Shown: positions 1 to 9,802 of the stretch, piece after piece
How the letters are laid out: the number at the start of each line of letters is the position of its first letter
Position numbering within the stretch: the stretch's first letter is position 1
Source of the DNA: an uncultured Methanobrevibacter sp.
Lineage (GTDB): Archaea > Methanobacteriota > Methanobacteria > Methanobacteriales > Methanobacteriaceae
Assembly: GCF_902788255.1 (NCBI RefSeq)
Contig: NZ_CADAJR010000018.1
Location: 1-46,353 of the forward strand
Direction of reading: 5' to 3'
DNA: 46,353 nt
Notes under the pieces: generated by a model
Told to the model about the DNA's origin: nothing
What the model saw: the letters and a program-made list of their open reading frames with translations, nothing else
Database searches by the model: none
Translations under genes and position numbers: made by a program

Positions 1-99
1 GAACTTTCGGATAAAGTTCTGCTTGAGCCGTATGTTTGGAAACGGACACGTACGGTTCTTAAGAGGGTGCGGACGAGCAATCGTCCAATCCTATCTAAC
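1..99 (+). mobile_element. 3' end of a group II intron (domains V and VI)
   Basis: Positions 25-58 fold as a textbook 34-nt domain V: GAGCCGTA (25-32) pairs with TACGGTTC (51-58), a two-base bulge CG lies at 49-50, and TGTTTG (33-38) pairs with CGGACA (43-48) around a GAAA tetraloop. The catalytic triad AGC is at 26-28. Domain VI follows, with GGACGA (71-76), a GCAA loop and TCGTCC (81-86). The 3' splice site is probably near 94-99; A93 is a plausible branch point about seven bases before it. A perfect hairpin GAACTTT/AAAGTTC at 1-19 may be the base of domain IV. The maturase gene, if present, lies to the left of the window. The exact 3' boundary is inferred. Confidence 0.85.
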
Positions 100-128
100 T
101 TTCTTGCCATCTCCTTGTGCAATTCATC

Positions 129-149
129 CTCGACTTAAGAAGTCAAGGT
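129..149 (-). terminator. hairpin after the DUF2225-like gene
   Basis: On the minus strand CCTTGACTT, a three-base loop and AAGTCGAGG form a 9-bp stem with one G-U pair, starting 8 bases after the stop codon of the leftward gene. There is no clear T-run after it, so a role in termination or RNA stability is only plausible. Confidence 0.35.
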
Positions 150-157
150 ATTCTTGC

Positions 158-955
158 CTACTTTAGATAATAATTTTCCCTAAGCTCATTCATATCAGTT
201 TCATCAGCCTTTTCACTAAGCATTTCCTCGATAACCTCACCCAATGAAACACATTTAAGATCTGCAATGAGATTCAATTTCTTATGCAATTCCCCATTGA
301 GTGTGACGGTTACTTTTTTTGGAATATCTTCTATAGCATAGCAGCCACTGTCCTTTTTTGCTGCAAGTTCAAGCTGAAAATTAATGACCTCATTTTTAAT
401 TTTATCCTCAAAGAAAACATCTTTGAACTCCCCAATCAGCTCATCAAACTGCAGAGATCTTCTAAGCAAATCAGCTTTAATAAGCTTCAGGTTGTCCCTT
501 TCATCATCATTTTTGGCATCGACTTTATCAAGTGATTTCAAAGCCAATTTTCGAGTATCAACTGCAAGATTGTCGTCATTATCATCACAAACCCATGCAC
601 AATGCAAAAGAGAATAGAATTCTAAGTCGTGAATATCATTAGCCTTTGATATTAAATGATGCCTATAAAATCTTTTGGCCAAATCTGATTTGAAATCATG
701 GCCCCCACAGGTGAGATACTCATCGCTTTTAAGAAAATCAGGAGCCACTTTAACATGAGTTTGTTCAATGTCTCTTGCAACGAATCCGCAGTGAGGACAT
801 TCCTGAAGCCATGCAAACATACTGCTTCTTTGCATTTCAGAAGGTCTTAAGTCCAAATCAGGATATCCCCAAGTACTTGTACTTGTCAGAATAGACTGTG
901 GTGATGTTTCAGTGCAAATTGCACATTTTTTATCTAAATCTATAACAGTGGTCAT
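158..955 (-). CDS. DUF2225-like zinc-binding protein with ribbon-helix-helix-like tail
   Basis: A 265-residue protein of unknown function. Two cysteine pairs, C11-x2-C14 and CPHC near residue 53, bracket a YPDLDLRP stretch. This arrangement resembles DUF2225-type zinc proteins. The middle is helical and charged, as in TPR-like regions. Residues about 212-250 (KKVTVTLNGELHKKL onward) look like a ribbon-helix-helix DNA-binding fold, which is unusual for this family. There is no Shine-Dalgarno before the ATG. A TATA-like TTTAAATAC lies 23 bases upstream, so the transcript is probably leaderless. The gene ends 58 bases from the group II intron end, which is on the opposite strand. Function is not known; the domain names are by eye. 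Confidence 0.7.
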   Translation of the reverse strand: MTTVIDLDKKCAICTETSPQSILTSTSTWGYPDLDLRPSEMQRSSMFAWLQECPHCGFVARDIEQTHVKVAPDFLKSDEYLTCGGHDFKSDLAKRFYRHHLISKANDIHDLEFYSLLHCAWVCDDNDDNLAVDTRKLALKSLDKVDAKNDDERDNLKLIKADLLRRSLQFDELIGEFKDVFFEDKIKNEVINFQLELAAKKDSGCYAIEDIPKKVTVTLNGELHKKLNLIADLKCVSLGEVIEEMLSEKADETDMNELRENYYLK

Positions 956-978
956 ACCATTACAATGTATCTATGATG

Positions 979-987
979 TATTTAAAC
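979..987 (-). promoter_or_regulatory. TATA box for the DUF2225-like gene
   Basis: On the minus strand TTTAAATAC ends 23 bases before the ATG at 955. This matches the archaeal spacing from TATA box to transcription start, so the start codon should be at or near the 5' end of the mRNA. Confidence 0.5.
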
Positions 988-1039
988 CTTTTGAAGGAAA
1001 GCAAAATATGCACATGAAAAATAGCAGATTCTGATCAAC

Positions 1040-1083
1040 ATCAAAATTAAAAAAAAGTAAAGTAAATGCCAAGGCAGTTACTT
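1040..1083 (-). terminator. terminator of the carAB operon
   Basis: On the minus strand AGTAACTGCC and GGCATTTACT form a near-perfect stem (one mismatch) at 1061-1082, followed by a T-rich run at 1060-1050. A second, weaker 6-bp hairpin (GGAGAA/TTCTCC, 1153-1170) overlaps the carB stop codon and is followed by a pyrimidine-rich stretch. Confidence 0.6.
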
Positions 1084-1161
1084 TTAAGTTGTGGTATTAA
1101 TTGAGACAGTTAAGTGCCTCCGGTCAAATCTTCGTTAACTTAAAAAGAAAGGGGAGAAATA

Positions 1162-4100
1162 TTATTCTCCATCAGCATATCTGTTTAAAGATTTAACATT
1201 GATTGTGCTGTTTTGAACAGCTTCAATAGCATTTAAAACAGCTCTTGCACCGGCCAAAGTGGTAACATATGGTATACCTAACTCAATAGCCAAACGTCTG
1301 ATAATGTAACCGTCTTTTGCAGACTGTTTACCTTCAGAGGTGTTGATAATCAAGTCAATTTCCTTGTTCAGGATTGCATCCTTGATGTTTGGTGAACCCT
1401 GTGACACTTTTAGGACTTTTTCAACACTGTCCAATCCGGTTGCTTCACCAGTACCTGCTGTAGCCACCAAATCAAATCCTAGGTTAGCTGCCTTTTCAGC
1501 AATTGGTCTGATTTTTTTCTTATCGGTTTCTTTTACACTGATAAATATTTTACCTTCTTTAGGCAGTTCCATACCCGCTGAAAGCTGTGATTTGTAAAAT
1601 GCCATTCCGAAAGTTTCATCTATACCAATACTTTCACCTGTGGATTTCATTTCAGGTCCAAGAACAGTATCGGATTCAGGCAGTTTCAGGAATGGGAATA
1701 CAGATTCTTTTACAGCCACATGATCTATTTTAATTTCTTTGGTTAAATCAAAGTCTCTGAGTTTGGCACCATTCATAATCCATGTTGCAACCTTAGCTAA
1801 TGGAACGCCGATAGCCTTACTTACAAACGGAACTGTCCTACTTGCACGAGGGTTAGCTTCGATAATGTAGACCATTTCCTCATCAAGTTTTACAGCATAT
1901 TGTATGTTCATTAAACCTTTAACATCCAATTCCAATGCAAGTTTTCTTGAATTTTCACGGATGGTATTCAATATATGTTCAGGTATTGTTTGAGGAGGTA
2001 TTACACATGCGGAGTCTCCAGAGTGCACACCTGCTTCTTCAATGTGTTCCATGATACCTGCAATGAATACGTCTTCACCGTCACATAACAGGTCGACATC
2101 CAATTCAATAGCATCTTCCAGGAACTTGTCCACAAGAATTGGATGGTCAGGAGATACCTTTACAGCTTCCTTCATATATTCCTCAAGTTCTGTGACATCA
2201 TAAACGATTTCCATTGCCCTTCCACCGATAACGTATGAAGGACGTACAAGTACCGGGAATGTGATTCTTTCAGCAATTTCTTTTGCTTCTTCAAATGAAT
2301 TAGCTGTTCCGTATGGTGCCTGGTGAATGTGTAATTTTTCAAGAAGTTCTGCAAACAATTCACGGTCTTCAACACGGTCGATACTTTCGTATGGTGTTCC
2401 CCATATTTTAACACCTGCGTTAGCCAGAGGCACAGCAAGGTTGATGGAGGTCTGACCACCGAACTGTACGATTACACCGTCAGGTTTTTCCTGTTCAATA
2501 ACTCCCATTACATCCTCAAATGTTAATGGTTCAAAGAACAGCTTATCTGAAATGTCATAATCTGTACTTACAGTTTCAGGGTTGTTGTTAATCAGAATAG
2601 TTTCAATTCCTTCATCTTTTAAAGCCAAGGATGAATGTACACAACAGTAATCGAATTCGATTCCCTGACCAATTCTGATTGGTCCTGCACCAAGAATTAC
2701 AACTTTCTTCTTGTTGGTTGAAGTCAATTCGTTTCCTTTGTCATAACTGCTGTAGTAGTACGGCGTTTTTGCTTCAAATTCAGCAGCACAGGTATCTACC
2801 ATCTTGTATGATTGTTTGATGTTGTATTTTGAAAGTCTGTTTCTGATGTACTCTTCAGTTTGGCCTGAAAGTTCTGCAAGACGTTTGTTTGAACAGCCAA
2901 TTTGTTTTGCTTTTCTGAGATAATCCTCATCATCCAGTTTATCGGCAGTTACACCGTTTTCGAAGTTTACGATGTTTCTGATTTTATAAAGGAAGAAATT
3001 GTCGATTTTTGTAAGTTCCCTTATTCTATCAATGTCCATTCCGTCCTTAATGGCTGAATAGATTTGGAAATAAATTAAGTCAGTCGGATGAGATAAATCT
3101 TCTTCTGTGTATTCGACATATTCAAATCCGTCAAAACCCATGTCAAGTGATCTTAATGCCTTTTGGAACGCCTCTTCAAAGGTTCTTCCGATAGCCATTA
3201 CTTCACCTGTTGCCTTCATTTGAACACCAACCTCACGGCTGATTCCTTTGAACTTGTCAAATGGCCATCTTGGGATTTTGATAACCACATAATCGATTGC
3301 AGGCTCAAATGATGCAGGGGTTTCTTTGGTAATGTCGTTTTTAATTTCATCCAAAGTCATTCCGAGAGCGATTTTGGATGATATTTTTGCAATTGGATAA
3401 CCGGTTGCTTTTGATGCAAGTGCACTACTCCTTGATACACGAGGGTTTACCTCAATAACCTTGTATTCATCGGTTTCAGGGTTTAGTGCAAATTGAATGT
3501 TACATCCTCCACGGATTCCTAATGCTCTGATGATTTTAATGGATGCGTCACGCATTTTCTGGATGGTTTCGTCACAAAGGTTTTGGATTGGAGCGACAAC
3601 CACACTGTCTCCTGTGTGTATACCCATAGGGTCGATGTTTTCCATGGTACATACGATGATACAGGTATCTTCCTTATCCCTCATTACCTCGAATTCTATT
3701 TCTTTCCAACCGAGAACTGATTCGTCGATTAGCACCTGGTTGATGAAACTCATGTCCAATCCGTGATTTGCAATTTCTATCAATTCTTCCTGGTTGTGGG
3801 CAATTCCTCCACCGGTTCCACCTAATGTGAATGCAGGCCTGACAATAACAGGGTATCCTATATCCTTAACGGCTTCAAGTGCAGCGTCCACACTTTCAAC
3901 AGCATGACATTTAGGAATTTCTTCCCCGATTTCTTCCATAAGGTTTGCGAACAGATCACGATCTTCCACATCCTTGATGGTTTGAACATCAGAACCTAAT
4001 ACTTTAATTCCTTCAAGTAATCCTAAATCTCCAAGACCTGTTGCAATGTTTAATCCGGTTTGTCCACCCATTGTTGGTAAAATAGCATCAATATCCTCTT

Positions 4101-4338
4101 CCTCTATGATTTTTGCAACAACTTCAGGAGTTAATGGTTCAGTATAAACAGTGTCTGCCATATCAATATCAGTTTGTATGGTAGCAGGATTACTGTTAAC
4201 AAGTACGGTTTCTATACCTTCTTCTCTTAATGATTTACATGCTTGTGAACCTGAATAATCGAACTCTGCAGCTTGTCCAATTTGAATAGGTCCAGATCCA
4301 ATAATTAAAACTTTTTTAATATCCTTATCAACTGGCAT
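1162..4338 (-). CDS. carB: carbamoyl-phosphate synthase large subunit
   Basis: CarB makes carbamoyl phosphate from bicarbonate, ammonia and two ATP for pyrimidine and arginine synthesis. The 1058-residue protein has the usual duplicated layout: an N-terminal half with an ATP-grasp domain for carboxy phosphate, an oligomerisation segment around 400-550, a second half with the carbamate-kinase ATP-grasp domain, and an allosteric MGS-like domain from about 930. Length is near the family norm of about 1070. It is one undivided gene, unlike the split carB genes of Methanocaldococcus. It begins 15 bases after carA, with AGGAAGGGG before the ATG. The two genes form one leftward operon. Confidence 0.97.
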   Translation of the reverse strand: MPVDKDIKKVLIIGSGPIQIGQAAEFDYSGSQACKSLREEGIETVLVNSNPATIQTDIDMADTVYTEPLTPEVVAKIIEEEDIDAILPTMGGQTGLNIATGLGDLGLLEGIKVLGSDVQTIKDVEDRDLFANLMEEIGEEIPKCHAVESVDAALEAVKDIGYPVIVRPAFTLGGTGGGIAHNQEELIEIANHGLDMSFINQVLIDESVLGWKEIEFEVMRDKEDTCIIVCTMENIDPMGIHTGDSVVVAPIQNLCDETIQKMRDASIKIIRALGIRGGCNIQFALNPETDEYKVIEVNPRVSRSSALASKATGYPIAKISSKIALGMTLDEIKNDITKETPASFEPAIDYVVIKIPRWPFDKFKGISREVGVQMKATGEVMAIGRTFEEAFQKALRSLDMGFDGFEYVEYTEEDLSHPTDLIYFQIYSAIKDGMDIDRIRELTKIDNFFLYKIRNIVNFENGVTADKLDDEDYLRKAKQIGCSNKRLAELSGQTEEYIRNRLSKYNIKQSYKMVDTCAAEFEAKTPYYYSSYDKGNELTSTNKKKVVILGAGPIRIGQGIEFDYCCVHSSLALKDEGIETILINNNPETVSTDYDISDKLFFEPLTFEDVMGVIEQEKPDGVIVQFGGQTSINLAVPLANAGVKIWGTPYESIDRVEDRELFAELLEKLHIHQAPYGTANSFEEAKEIAERITFPVLVRPSYVIGGRAMEIVYDVTELEEYMKEAVKVSPDHPILVDKFLEDAIELDVDLLCDGEDVFIAGIMEHIEEAGVHSGDSACVIPPQTIPEHILNTIRENSRKLALELDVKGLMNIQYAVKLDEEMVYIIEANPRASRTVPFVSKAIGVPLAKVATWIMNGAKLRDFDLTKEIKIDHVAVKESVFPFLKLPESDTVLGPEMKSTGESIGIDETFGMAFYKSQLSAGMELPKEGKIFISVKETDKKKIRPIAEKAANLGFDLVATAGTGEATGLDSVEKVLKVSQGSPNIKDAILNKEIDLIINTSEGKQSAKDGYIIRRLAIELGIPYVTTLAGARAVLNAIEAVQNSTINVKSLNRYADGE

Positions 4339-4353
4339 ATGTAATCCCCTTCC

Positions 4354-5436
4354 TTAATAATCATCCATCATTTGGCTAAACTCATCAAAAGTATTTCTTG
4401 TATCATTTGGACCAGGTCCCGCTTCAGGGTGGTACTGTATACAACGCATTGGGAGTTCTTTGTGAGAAATACCCTCAGGAGTTCCATCATTTAAGTTAAC
4501 ATGAGTTAAAACTAAATCGGTTTCTTTCAAGGATTCCTTATCAATGGTAAATCCGTGGTTTTGTGATGTGATATAGACTTTACCAGTGTTTAAATCTTTA
4601 ACCGGCTGGTTTTCACCACGGTGACCAAATTTCATTTTATAGGATCTTGCACCGAAAGATTTAGCAATCAATTGTTGACCCATACAGATTCCGAAGATTG
4701 GAAGTCTGTTGGCTAATTTTTTCAGGGTTTCAATAGTTTCAGTTACTCTGTCAGGATTTCCAGGTCCTGAAGTAATCATCAAACCATTAGGAGAGTAATC
4801 CAAAACAGTTTTATAATCAGTATCATAAGGGAAAAGTATTACTCCAATATCCCTCTCTAAAAATGAGTTAATAATGTTCTTTTTAACACCACAGTCAATC
4901 AAAGCAACTTTTTTATCGGCATCCTCATTGAATACCTTGATTTCTTTTGTGGATACCAATGGCACAACATCAATATCCTCAATGCTTGGCTGAGATTTTG
5001 CCATTTCAATCAATTTGTCATCGGCAATGTCTTCAGTTGTAATTGCTGCTTTAAGGGAACCCCTTTCACGAATCTTGAGTGTTAAGTCACGTGTATCAAT
5101 TCCACTTATACCAGGGGTTTTAAATTCTTTTAAAAATTCATCCAATGTTTTTTGAGGTCCAAAATTAGAGACTTCACGGCAGACCTCACGACAAACAAAT
5201 CCTTCAACCTGAATCTTATCAGATTGATACCACTTCTCACTTACCCCATGATTACCTTCTAAAGGATAAGTAGACATCAATATCTCTCCTTTAAAAGACG
5301 GATCAGTTAGTGATTCGGTGTAACCACCCATACCGGTAGAAAAAACAAGTTCTCCTAATTTAGTGGTTTCATGACCGAATGCTTCACCTTTTAAAACAGT
5401 TCCATCTTCCAAAGCTAATTTAGCTATTTTTACCAT
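4354..5436 (-). CDS. carA: carbamoyl-phosphate synthase small subunit (glutaminase)
   Basis: CarA hydrolyses glutamine and passes ammonia to CarB. The protein has 360 residues, the normal family length. Residues 1-130 form the CPSase small-chain domain. Residues about 175-355 are a class I glutamine amidotransferase, with nucleophile Cys251 in FGICMGQQ and the His336/Glu338 pair in QYHPE. GGTGA lies five to six bases before the ATG, a good Shine-Dalgarno. A TATA-like element lies upstream at 5471-5484. carA is the first gene of the leftward carAB operon and is divergent from the SNF2 helicase gene. Confidence 0.97.
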   Translation of the reverse strand: MVKIAKLALEDGTVLKGEAFGHETTKLGELVFSTGMGGYTESLTDPSFKGEILMSTYPLEGNHGVSEKWYQSDKIQVEGFVCREVCREVSNFGPQKTLDEFLKEFKTPGISGIDTRDLTLKIRERGSLKAAITTEDIADDKLIEMAKSQPSIEDIDVVPLVSTKEIKVFNEDADKKVALIDCGVKKNIINSFLERDIGVILFPYDTDYKTVLDYSPNGLMITSGPGNPDRVTETIETLKKLANRLPIFGICMGQQLIAKSFGARSYKMKFGHRGENQPVKDLNTGKVYITSQNHGFTIDKESLKETDLVLTHVNLNDGTPEGISHKELPMRCIQYHPEAGPGPNDTRNTFDEFSQMMDDY

Positions 5437-5470
5437 TAAATCACCATTTTAAGAAAATATAATTCTCTAT

Positions 5471-5484
5471 CTTTTATATATTTT
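5471..5484 (-). promoter_or_regulatory. TATA-like element of carAB
   Basis: The minus strand reads AAAATATATAAAAG about 35-48 bases before the carA ATG. The stretch 5437-5729 (293 bases) between carA and the helicase gene is AT-rich and holds the two divergent promoters; no other gene is convincing there. Confidence 0.45.
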
Positions 5485-5729
5485 ATTTTACTATATTATT
5501 AAACTTTGTTTTTTTGAAGTTTTGATTAAGATTTTAGAAATTAAATTAAAATTATTGAATATTATTCTACAAAAATGACCTTATCAATCAACAACAATAA
5601 TGTCAACAGCGCCACAACATATCCAACAAATAATAGTGGGAGATAACAAATAGTCAATTCAGCTTTCAACACTTACTTTTAATTATCAGTAAGGACAAAA
5701 TTAATTCAGAAATTAAAAAGGGAAAATCA

Positions 5730-7247
5730 ATGACCAATACGGAAAAATTAGCCAAAAAACATCTGAAAAATCCTAATGACTACAACAGGTTTAAAAAGCT
5801 AATCAAAGAAACCAAAATCTATAATGCTCCGGATTCACTGACCGGAGAGCTGAGGCCCTACCAAAAGATAGGCTATTCCTGGCTGATTCAAAACATAAGA
5901 TACAAGTTCGGAAGCATATTGGCCGATGACATGGGGCTCGGTAAAACAATACAGGTGCTGTCCGCAATACTATTTTACAAGGAACATGAGATGCTGGAGG
6001 ACAAGTCATCACTGATCATTGTCCCTCCAACACTGATATCCAATTGGGAAAACGAGATAAAGAAATTCACACCTGAACTGACCTATTATATCTATCACGG
6101 GTCAAACAGAACATTTCCCCTGGAAAGTTATGACATCATTCTGACTTCCTACGGCGTTGTCCGCCTTGATTTGGACATGTTCGTAGATGAAAAATGGTTC
6201 TTATGCGTCATTGATGAAGCCCAAAACATCAAAAATCCCAATACAGAACAGACAAAGGCAATAAAGGAAATCCGGGCAAGAACAAAAATTGCATTGACAG
6301 GTACTCCAATCGAAAACAAGCTGATGGACTACTGGTCAATATTTGATTTTGTAAACAAGGGATATCTATCCACAAAGGATGACTTCAAAAGAAACTATGT
6401 CGTTCCTATTGAAAAACTGGAAGATGAAGAGACTTTGGAAAATTTAAGAACAATAGCCAAACCATTTGTCATGAGACGCCTCAAAACCGATGAGGACATC
6501 AAAAAGGAACTGCCGGAGAAATTCATTAATGACATTTACTGCAGCCTATCCAAAAAGCAGATCAAGTTGTATAATGCCATTCTGGACGAGATATTCTTCG
6601 ATATTGAAAACTCCAAGGGAATCCAGAGAAAAGGAATTATTTTAAAAATATTGACTGCTCTTAAACAGACCTGCAACCATCCTGCACAGTTTCTGGACAT
6701 CAAAAAACCTACAATCAAGGAATCCGGAAAAATGGAACTGCTTGTGAATATTTTAGAAAACATTCTGGACAATGATGAAAAGGTCATAATATTTACCCAA
6801 TACGTCGAGATGGGCAAGCTGATACAGGAACTTATATCCAAAAAGTTCAAACAGGAGGTGCTGTTCCTGCACGGTTCACAAACCCTTAAAGAAAAGACAA
6901 GAATCATCGACACATTCCAGGAAGACCCGGACTACAAGATTTTTGTCGCCACACTCAAGACTGGAGGAACAGGTCTCAACCTGACCGCCGCACAGAATGT
7001 GATCCATTATGACCTGTGGTGGAATCCTGCAGTTGAAAATCAGGCAACGGACAGGGTTCACCGTATAGGACAGGATAAGGATGTGATGGTTTACCGGTTC
7101 ATCACCAAGGGAACACTTGAAGAGACCATTGATGCCATAAGCAAGCACAAAACAGATCTTGCAAGCAAATCCATCAGCAATGACGAGACATTCATTACCG
7201 AAATGAACAATGAAGAGTTGAAAGAGGTATTGTCCCTGAGATTATGA
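5730..7247 (+). CDS. minimal SNF2-family ATPase/helicase
   Basis: A 505-residue superfamily 2 ATPase of the SWI2/SNF2 type, expected to translocate on double-stranded DNA and remodel protein-DNA complexes. RecA lobe 1 carries Walker A DMGLGKT (Lys72) and motif II DEAQ (162-165), then TGTPIEN (190-196). Lobe 2 ends with TDRVHRIGQ (motif VI) near 450. The core starts at about residue 38 and stops soon after motif VI. It therefore lacks the long N-terminal helicase-associated region and SWIM zinc finger common in bacterial and archaeal relatives, which are often 900 residues or more. The Shine-Dalgarno is weak (AAGGG, nine bases before ATG). Its last six bases overlap the end of nadC on the other strand. 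Confidence 0.9.
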   Translation: MTNTEKLAKKHLKNPNDYNRFKKLIKETKIYNAPDSLTGELRPYQKIGYSWLIQNIRYKFGSILADDMGLGKTIQVLSAILFYKEHEMLEDKSSLIIVPPTLISNWENEIKKFTPELTYYIYHGSNRTFPLESYDIILTSYGVVRLDLDMFVDEKWFLCVIDEAQNIKNPNTEQTKAIKEIRARTKIALTGTPIENKLMDYWSIFDFVNKGYLSTKDDFKRNYVVPIEKLEDEETLENLRTIAKPFVMRRLKTDEDIKKELPEKFINDIYCSLSKKQIKLYNAILDEIFFDIENSKGIQRKGIILKILTALKQTCNHPAQFLDIKKPTIKESGKMELLVNILENILDNDEKVIIFTQYVEMGKLIQELISKKFKQEVLFLHGSQTLKEKTRIIDTFQEDPDYKIFVATLKTGGTGLNLTAAQNVIHYDLWWNPAVENQATDRVHRIGQDKDVMVYRFITKGTLEETIDAISKHKTDLASKSISNDETFITEMNNEELKEVLSLRL

Positions 7248-8072
7248 TTCATCAAATCCCAAGGAGAAGTTCAGGCTCCTTGATGAATGGGTAAGGGCCC
7301 CTATTGAGATTATGTCCACGCCCAGATTGGCATAATCCAAAATTGTTTCATCAGTTATTCCACCGGAAACTTCAATCAATGAATTTTGACGAATATTTAA
7401 ATTTTCAAGGTTGTCTATGACTTCTTTTACCTCCTTTGGACCCATATTGTCAAGCATGACGATATCGGCACCATTTTTTACACAGTCAATGGCATCGCCC
7501 AGGGTTTCCACCTCAATTTCTATTTTTTTAGAAAAGCTTACATGTTTCTTTGCCCTTAAAAGCGCATCAAGAGGACCATCACAGGTTGCTATATGATTGT
7601 CCTTGATTAAGACCATATCATCCAGACTGAAACGGTGAGTATCCGCACCACCAACTTTCAATGCATATTTATCGAATTTGGCTAATGCCGGAGAGGTTTT
7701 GCGTGTTCCGGCAACCCGAACGTCACAGTCTCCAACCAACTCAACATAATGGTTGGCGGCTGTTGCGACACCACTCATCCTCATGACCAGATTAAGTGCA
7801 GTTCTCTCCAAAAGAAGGATTGTCCTTGCATCCCCTCTCAGTGATATCAAAACGTCCCCTTTTGAGATTTTACTGCCTTCCTTTATCCAGAATAAAACCT
7901 TGACACCATATTCCTCAAACAACTCACGGACGATATCAATTCCTGCAAGAATACCCTCATCTTTTGATTTGATGGCTGCATCAACAACCTTACCTTCTTC
8001 CACAACCGCATCAGATGTGATATCTCCAAATCCCTCATCTTCAGCCAACATATACTCAATAATCTTATCCAA
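7242..8072 (-). CDS. nadC: quinolinate phosphoribosyltransferase (carboxylating)
   Basis: NadC converts quinolinate and PRPP to nicotinate mononucleotide, the step after NadA in de novo NAD synthesis. The 276-residue protein is of normal length. It has the N-terminal mixed domain and the barrel with the conserved VAGTRKTSPALAKFDKYAL, LIKDNHI, DIVMLDNMGP and EVSGGI segments. The start codon is TTG at 8072, with AGGTGAT a few bases upstream. It is divergent from the RNase Z gene across a 70-base gap, and its 3' end overlaps the helicase gene by six bases. nadA lies 1.7 kb away on the other strand, so the pathway genes are near but not co-transcribed. Confidence 0.95.
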   Translation of the reverse strand: MDKIIEYMLAEDEGFGDITSDAVVEEGKVVDAAIKSKDEGILAGIDIVRELFEEYGVKVLFWIKEGSKISKGDVLISLRGDARTILLLERTALNLVMRMSGVATAANHYVELVGDCDVRVAGTRKTSPALAKFDKYALKVGGADTHRFSLDDMVLIKDNHIATCDGPLDALLRAKKHVSFSKKIEIEVETLGDAIDCVKNGADIVMLDNMGPKEVKEVIDNLENLNIRQNSLIEVSGGITDETILDYANLGVDIISIGALTHSSRSLNFSLGFDES

Positions 8073-8142
8073 AAAATCACCTAAAAATTTAATATAATTA
8101 TGAATATATATTAGTTTAAGAACTATAAAAAGTGATTATATA

Positions 8143-9042
8143 ATGGAAATAATATTTTTAGGAACTTCCTCAGCAGTTCATTCAAAAGATAGAAATCATC
8201 CCTCAATTGCCATTAAGGCATTCGGAGAGATATTTTTATTTGATTGCGGTGAAGCAACACAAAGACAACTACTTTACACCAACGTAAGCCCTATGAAAAT
8301 TTCTAAAATATTCATCACACACTATCACGGAGACCATATACTCGGTCTTCCGGGACTTCTGCAATCAATGAGCCTGAATGGCAGGGAAACAAAGCTGACA
8401 ATTTACGGCCCTAAAGGGTTGAATAAAATAAAAGATGCAATATACTCCTTAGGTTATTGTGCAATCGAATATCCTGTTGAATTCGTTGAAATAGATTCCG
8501 GAATAATTATAGAAAACGAAACCTATTTTATCGAAGCCCAAAGGGTCAAGCACAATGTCCCAGCATTAGCATACTCTATTGAAGAGAAGAAAAAACCTAG
8601 ATTCTTAAGGGAAAAGGCCATAGAGTTGGGCGTGCCGGTTGGTCCCGCTTTTGGAAAACTGCACAATGGTGAAGAAGTAGAAATTGACGGAAAAATTATC
8701 AAACCAGAACAGGTACTGGGAGAGCCTAGAAAAGGAACCAAAGTTACATATTCAGGAGATACAAGGCCTTGCGAGGAGATGATTATGCTGGCACGTGATT
8801 CAACACTGCTCATACATGAATCAACATTCATTCAAAAGCAGAAACTGAATGCAGAAGAATATGGGCATTCAACATCTGTTGATGCGGCATACATAGCAAA
8901 AGATTCCAACAGTAAAGAACTGATTCTGACACATATAAGTACACGTTACGGCGATGATTATGCAGACATTATGCTAAAAGAAGCACAGGAGATCTTTGAA
9001 AATACCAAATTAGCCAAAGATTTCCTAGAAATTGAATTGTGA
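8143..9042 (+). CDS. rnz: ribonuclease Z (tRNA 3' endonuclease)
   Basis: RNase Z cuts the 3' trailer from pre-tRNAs so that CCA can be added. This 299-residue short-form enzyme is a metallo-beta-lactamase fold protein. The zinc motif HxHxDH is at His60, His62, Asp64 and His65. Further ligand segments are HNVPALAY, YSGDTRP and the C-terminal LTHIS. GTGAT lies six bases before the ATG. The next gene (mscS) starts eight bases after the stop, so the two are probably co-transcribed with nadA. Confidence 0.95.
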   Translation: MEIIFLGTSSAVHSKDRNHPSIAIKAFGEIFLFDCGEATQRQLLYTNVSPMKISKIFITHYHGDHILGLPGLLQSMSLNGRETKLTIYGPKGLNKIKDAIYSLGYCAIEYPVEFVEIDSGIIIENETYFIEAQRVKHNVPALAYSIEEKKKPRFLREKAIELGVPVGPAFGKLHNGEEVEIDGKIIKPEQVLGEPRKGTKVTYSGDTRPCEEMIMLARDSTLLIHESTFIQKQKLNAEEYGHSTSVDAAYIAKDSNSKELILTHISTRYGDDYADIMLKEAQEIFENTKLAKDFLEIEL

Positions 9043-9049
9043 TGATACC

Positions 9050-9802
9050 ATGAATTTACCAAATATAGACGAAGCGACAATGAAATTACTGACCATTATG
9101 GTCATTATCGCCATAACATTTATACTGACAAGGTTGATTGCCTTTTCAATGAAACACATGAAAAGGTTCAAAAAGGATATGACTGCAGTATATCTTATCA
9201 GAGACATTATCAGTTTCATCATTTATTTTGTTGCAGTCATGACCATTCTGCAAATATTCGGAATCAATCTTACAGGAACCCTCTTGAGTTTAGGTATTGT
9301 GGGTATTGCTCTGAGTTTTGCTGCAAAAGACCTCATATCCAATTTGTTTTCAGGAATCCTGTTAATTTTGAGCAGAAGTGTTAAGGTAGGTGATACGCTT
9401 GAGGTTGATGGTGAAAAAGGTTATGTTGAAAGAATTTCACTCCGATCAACAATAATAACCAATGATTACGGCGTTAAAAATCACATTCCAAATTCAATCT
9501 TAACAAACAATGAATATCTGCAGTATAAAGCTCCTGAAAAGTATAGGGTCGACATTTTTGGAGGATTGCCTTTAAATATTGACCTCGAAGAATTTAAAGA
9601 TTATATCATAAATAAAATGGAAAGCTATCCTGCAATAAGTGACACACCCCATCCGGATGTTTATGCAAAAGACATCAGTTTTAAACAAACTAAGTTTAAA
9701 GTGTCATTTTGGGTAAAAGACTTTAATAATAAAGACAAATATAAAATAATAATCACTAATGACATTAGAAAATATGTACAACAAGGTGAAAATAATGAGT
9801 AG
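9050..9802 (+). CDS. mscS: MscS-family mechanosensitive ion channel
   Basis: A 250-residue small-conductance mechanosensitive channel that should open under hypo-osmotic stress. Two N-terminal membrane segments (about 10-30 and 50-72) are followed by the pore-lining helix with the Gly/Ala-rich run LSLGIVGIALSFAAKD. The beta domain motif (VKVGDTLEVDGEKGYVERI) and an alpha/beta tail follow. The ATG at 9050 was chosen over an in-frame ATG at 9032 because GTGATG lies just upstream and the longer form would overlap rnz by 11 bases. Its stop codon overlaps the nadA start by eight bases, indicating translational coupling. Confidence 0.92.
   Translation: MNLPNIDEATMKLLTIMVIIAITFILTRLIAFSMKHMKRFKKDMTAVYLIRDIISFIIYFVAVMTILQIFGINLTGTLLSLGIVGIALSFAAKDLISNLFSGILLILSRSVKVGDTLEVDGEKGYVERISLRSTIITNDYGVKNHIPNSILTNNEYLQYKAPEKYRVDIFGGLPLNIDLEEFKDYIINKMESYPAISDTPHPDVYAKDISFKQTKFKVSFWVKDFNNKDKYKIIITNDIRKYVQQGENNE

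Noticed and set aside
2172-2459. Open frames on other frames within carB and other long genes
   Set aside because: They are shadows of genes with clear family membership and have no start signals or homology of their own.
5575-5646. A 23-residue Asn-rich ORF between carA and the SNF2 gene
   Set aside because: No Shine-Dalgarno or well-spaced TATA box, low-complexity composition, and a competing ORF in another frame of the same stretch.
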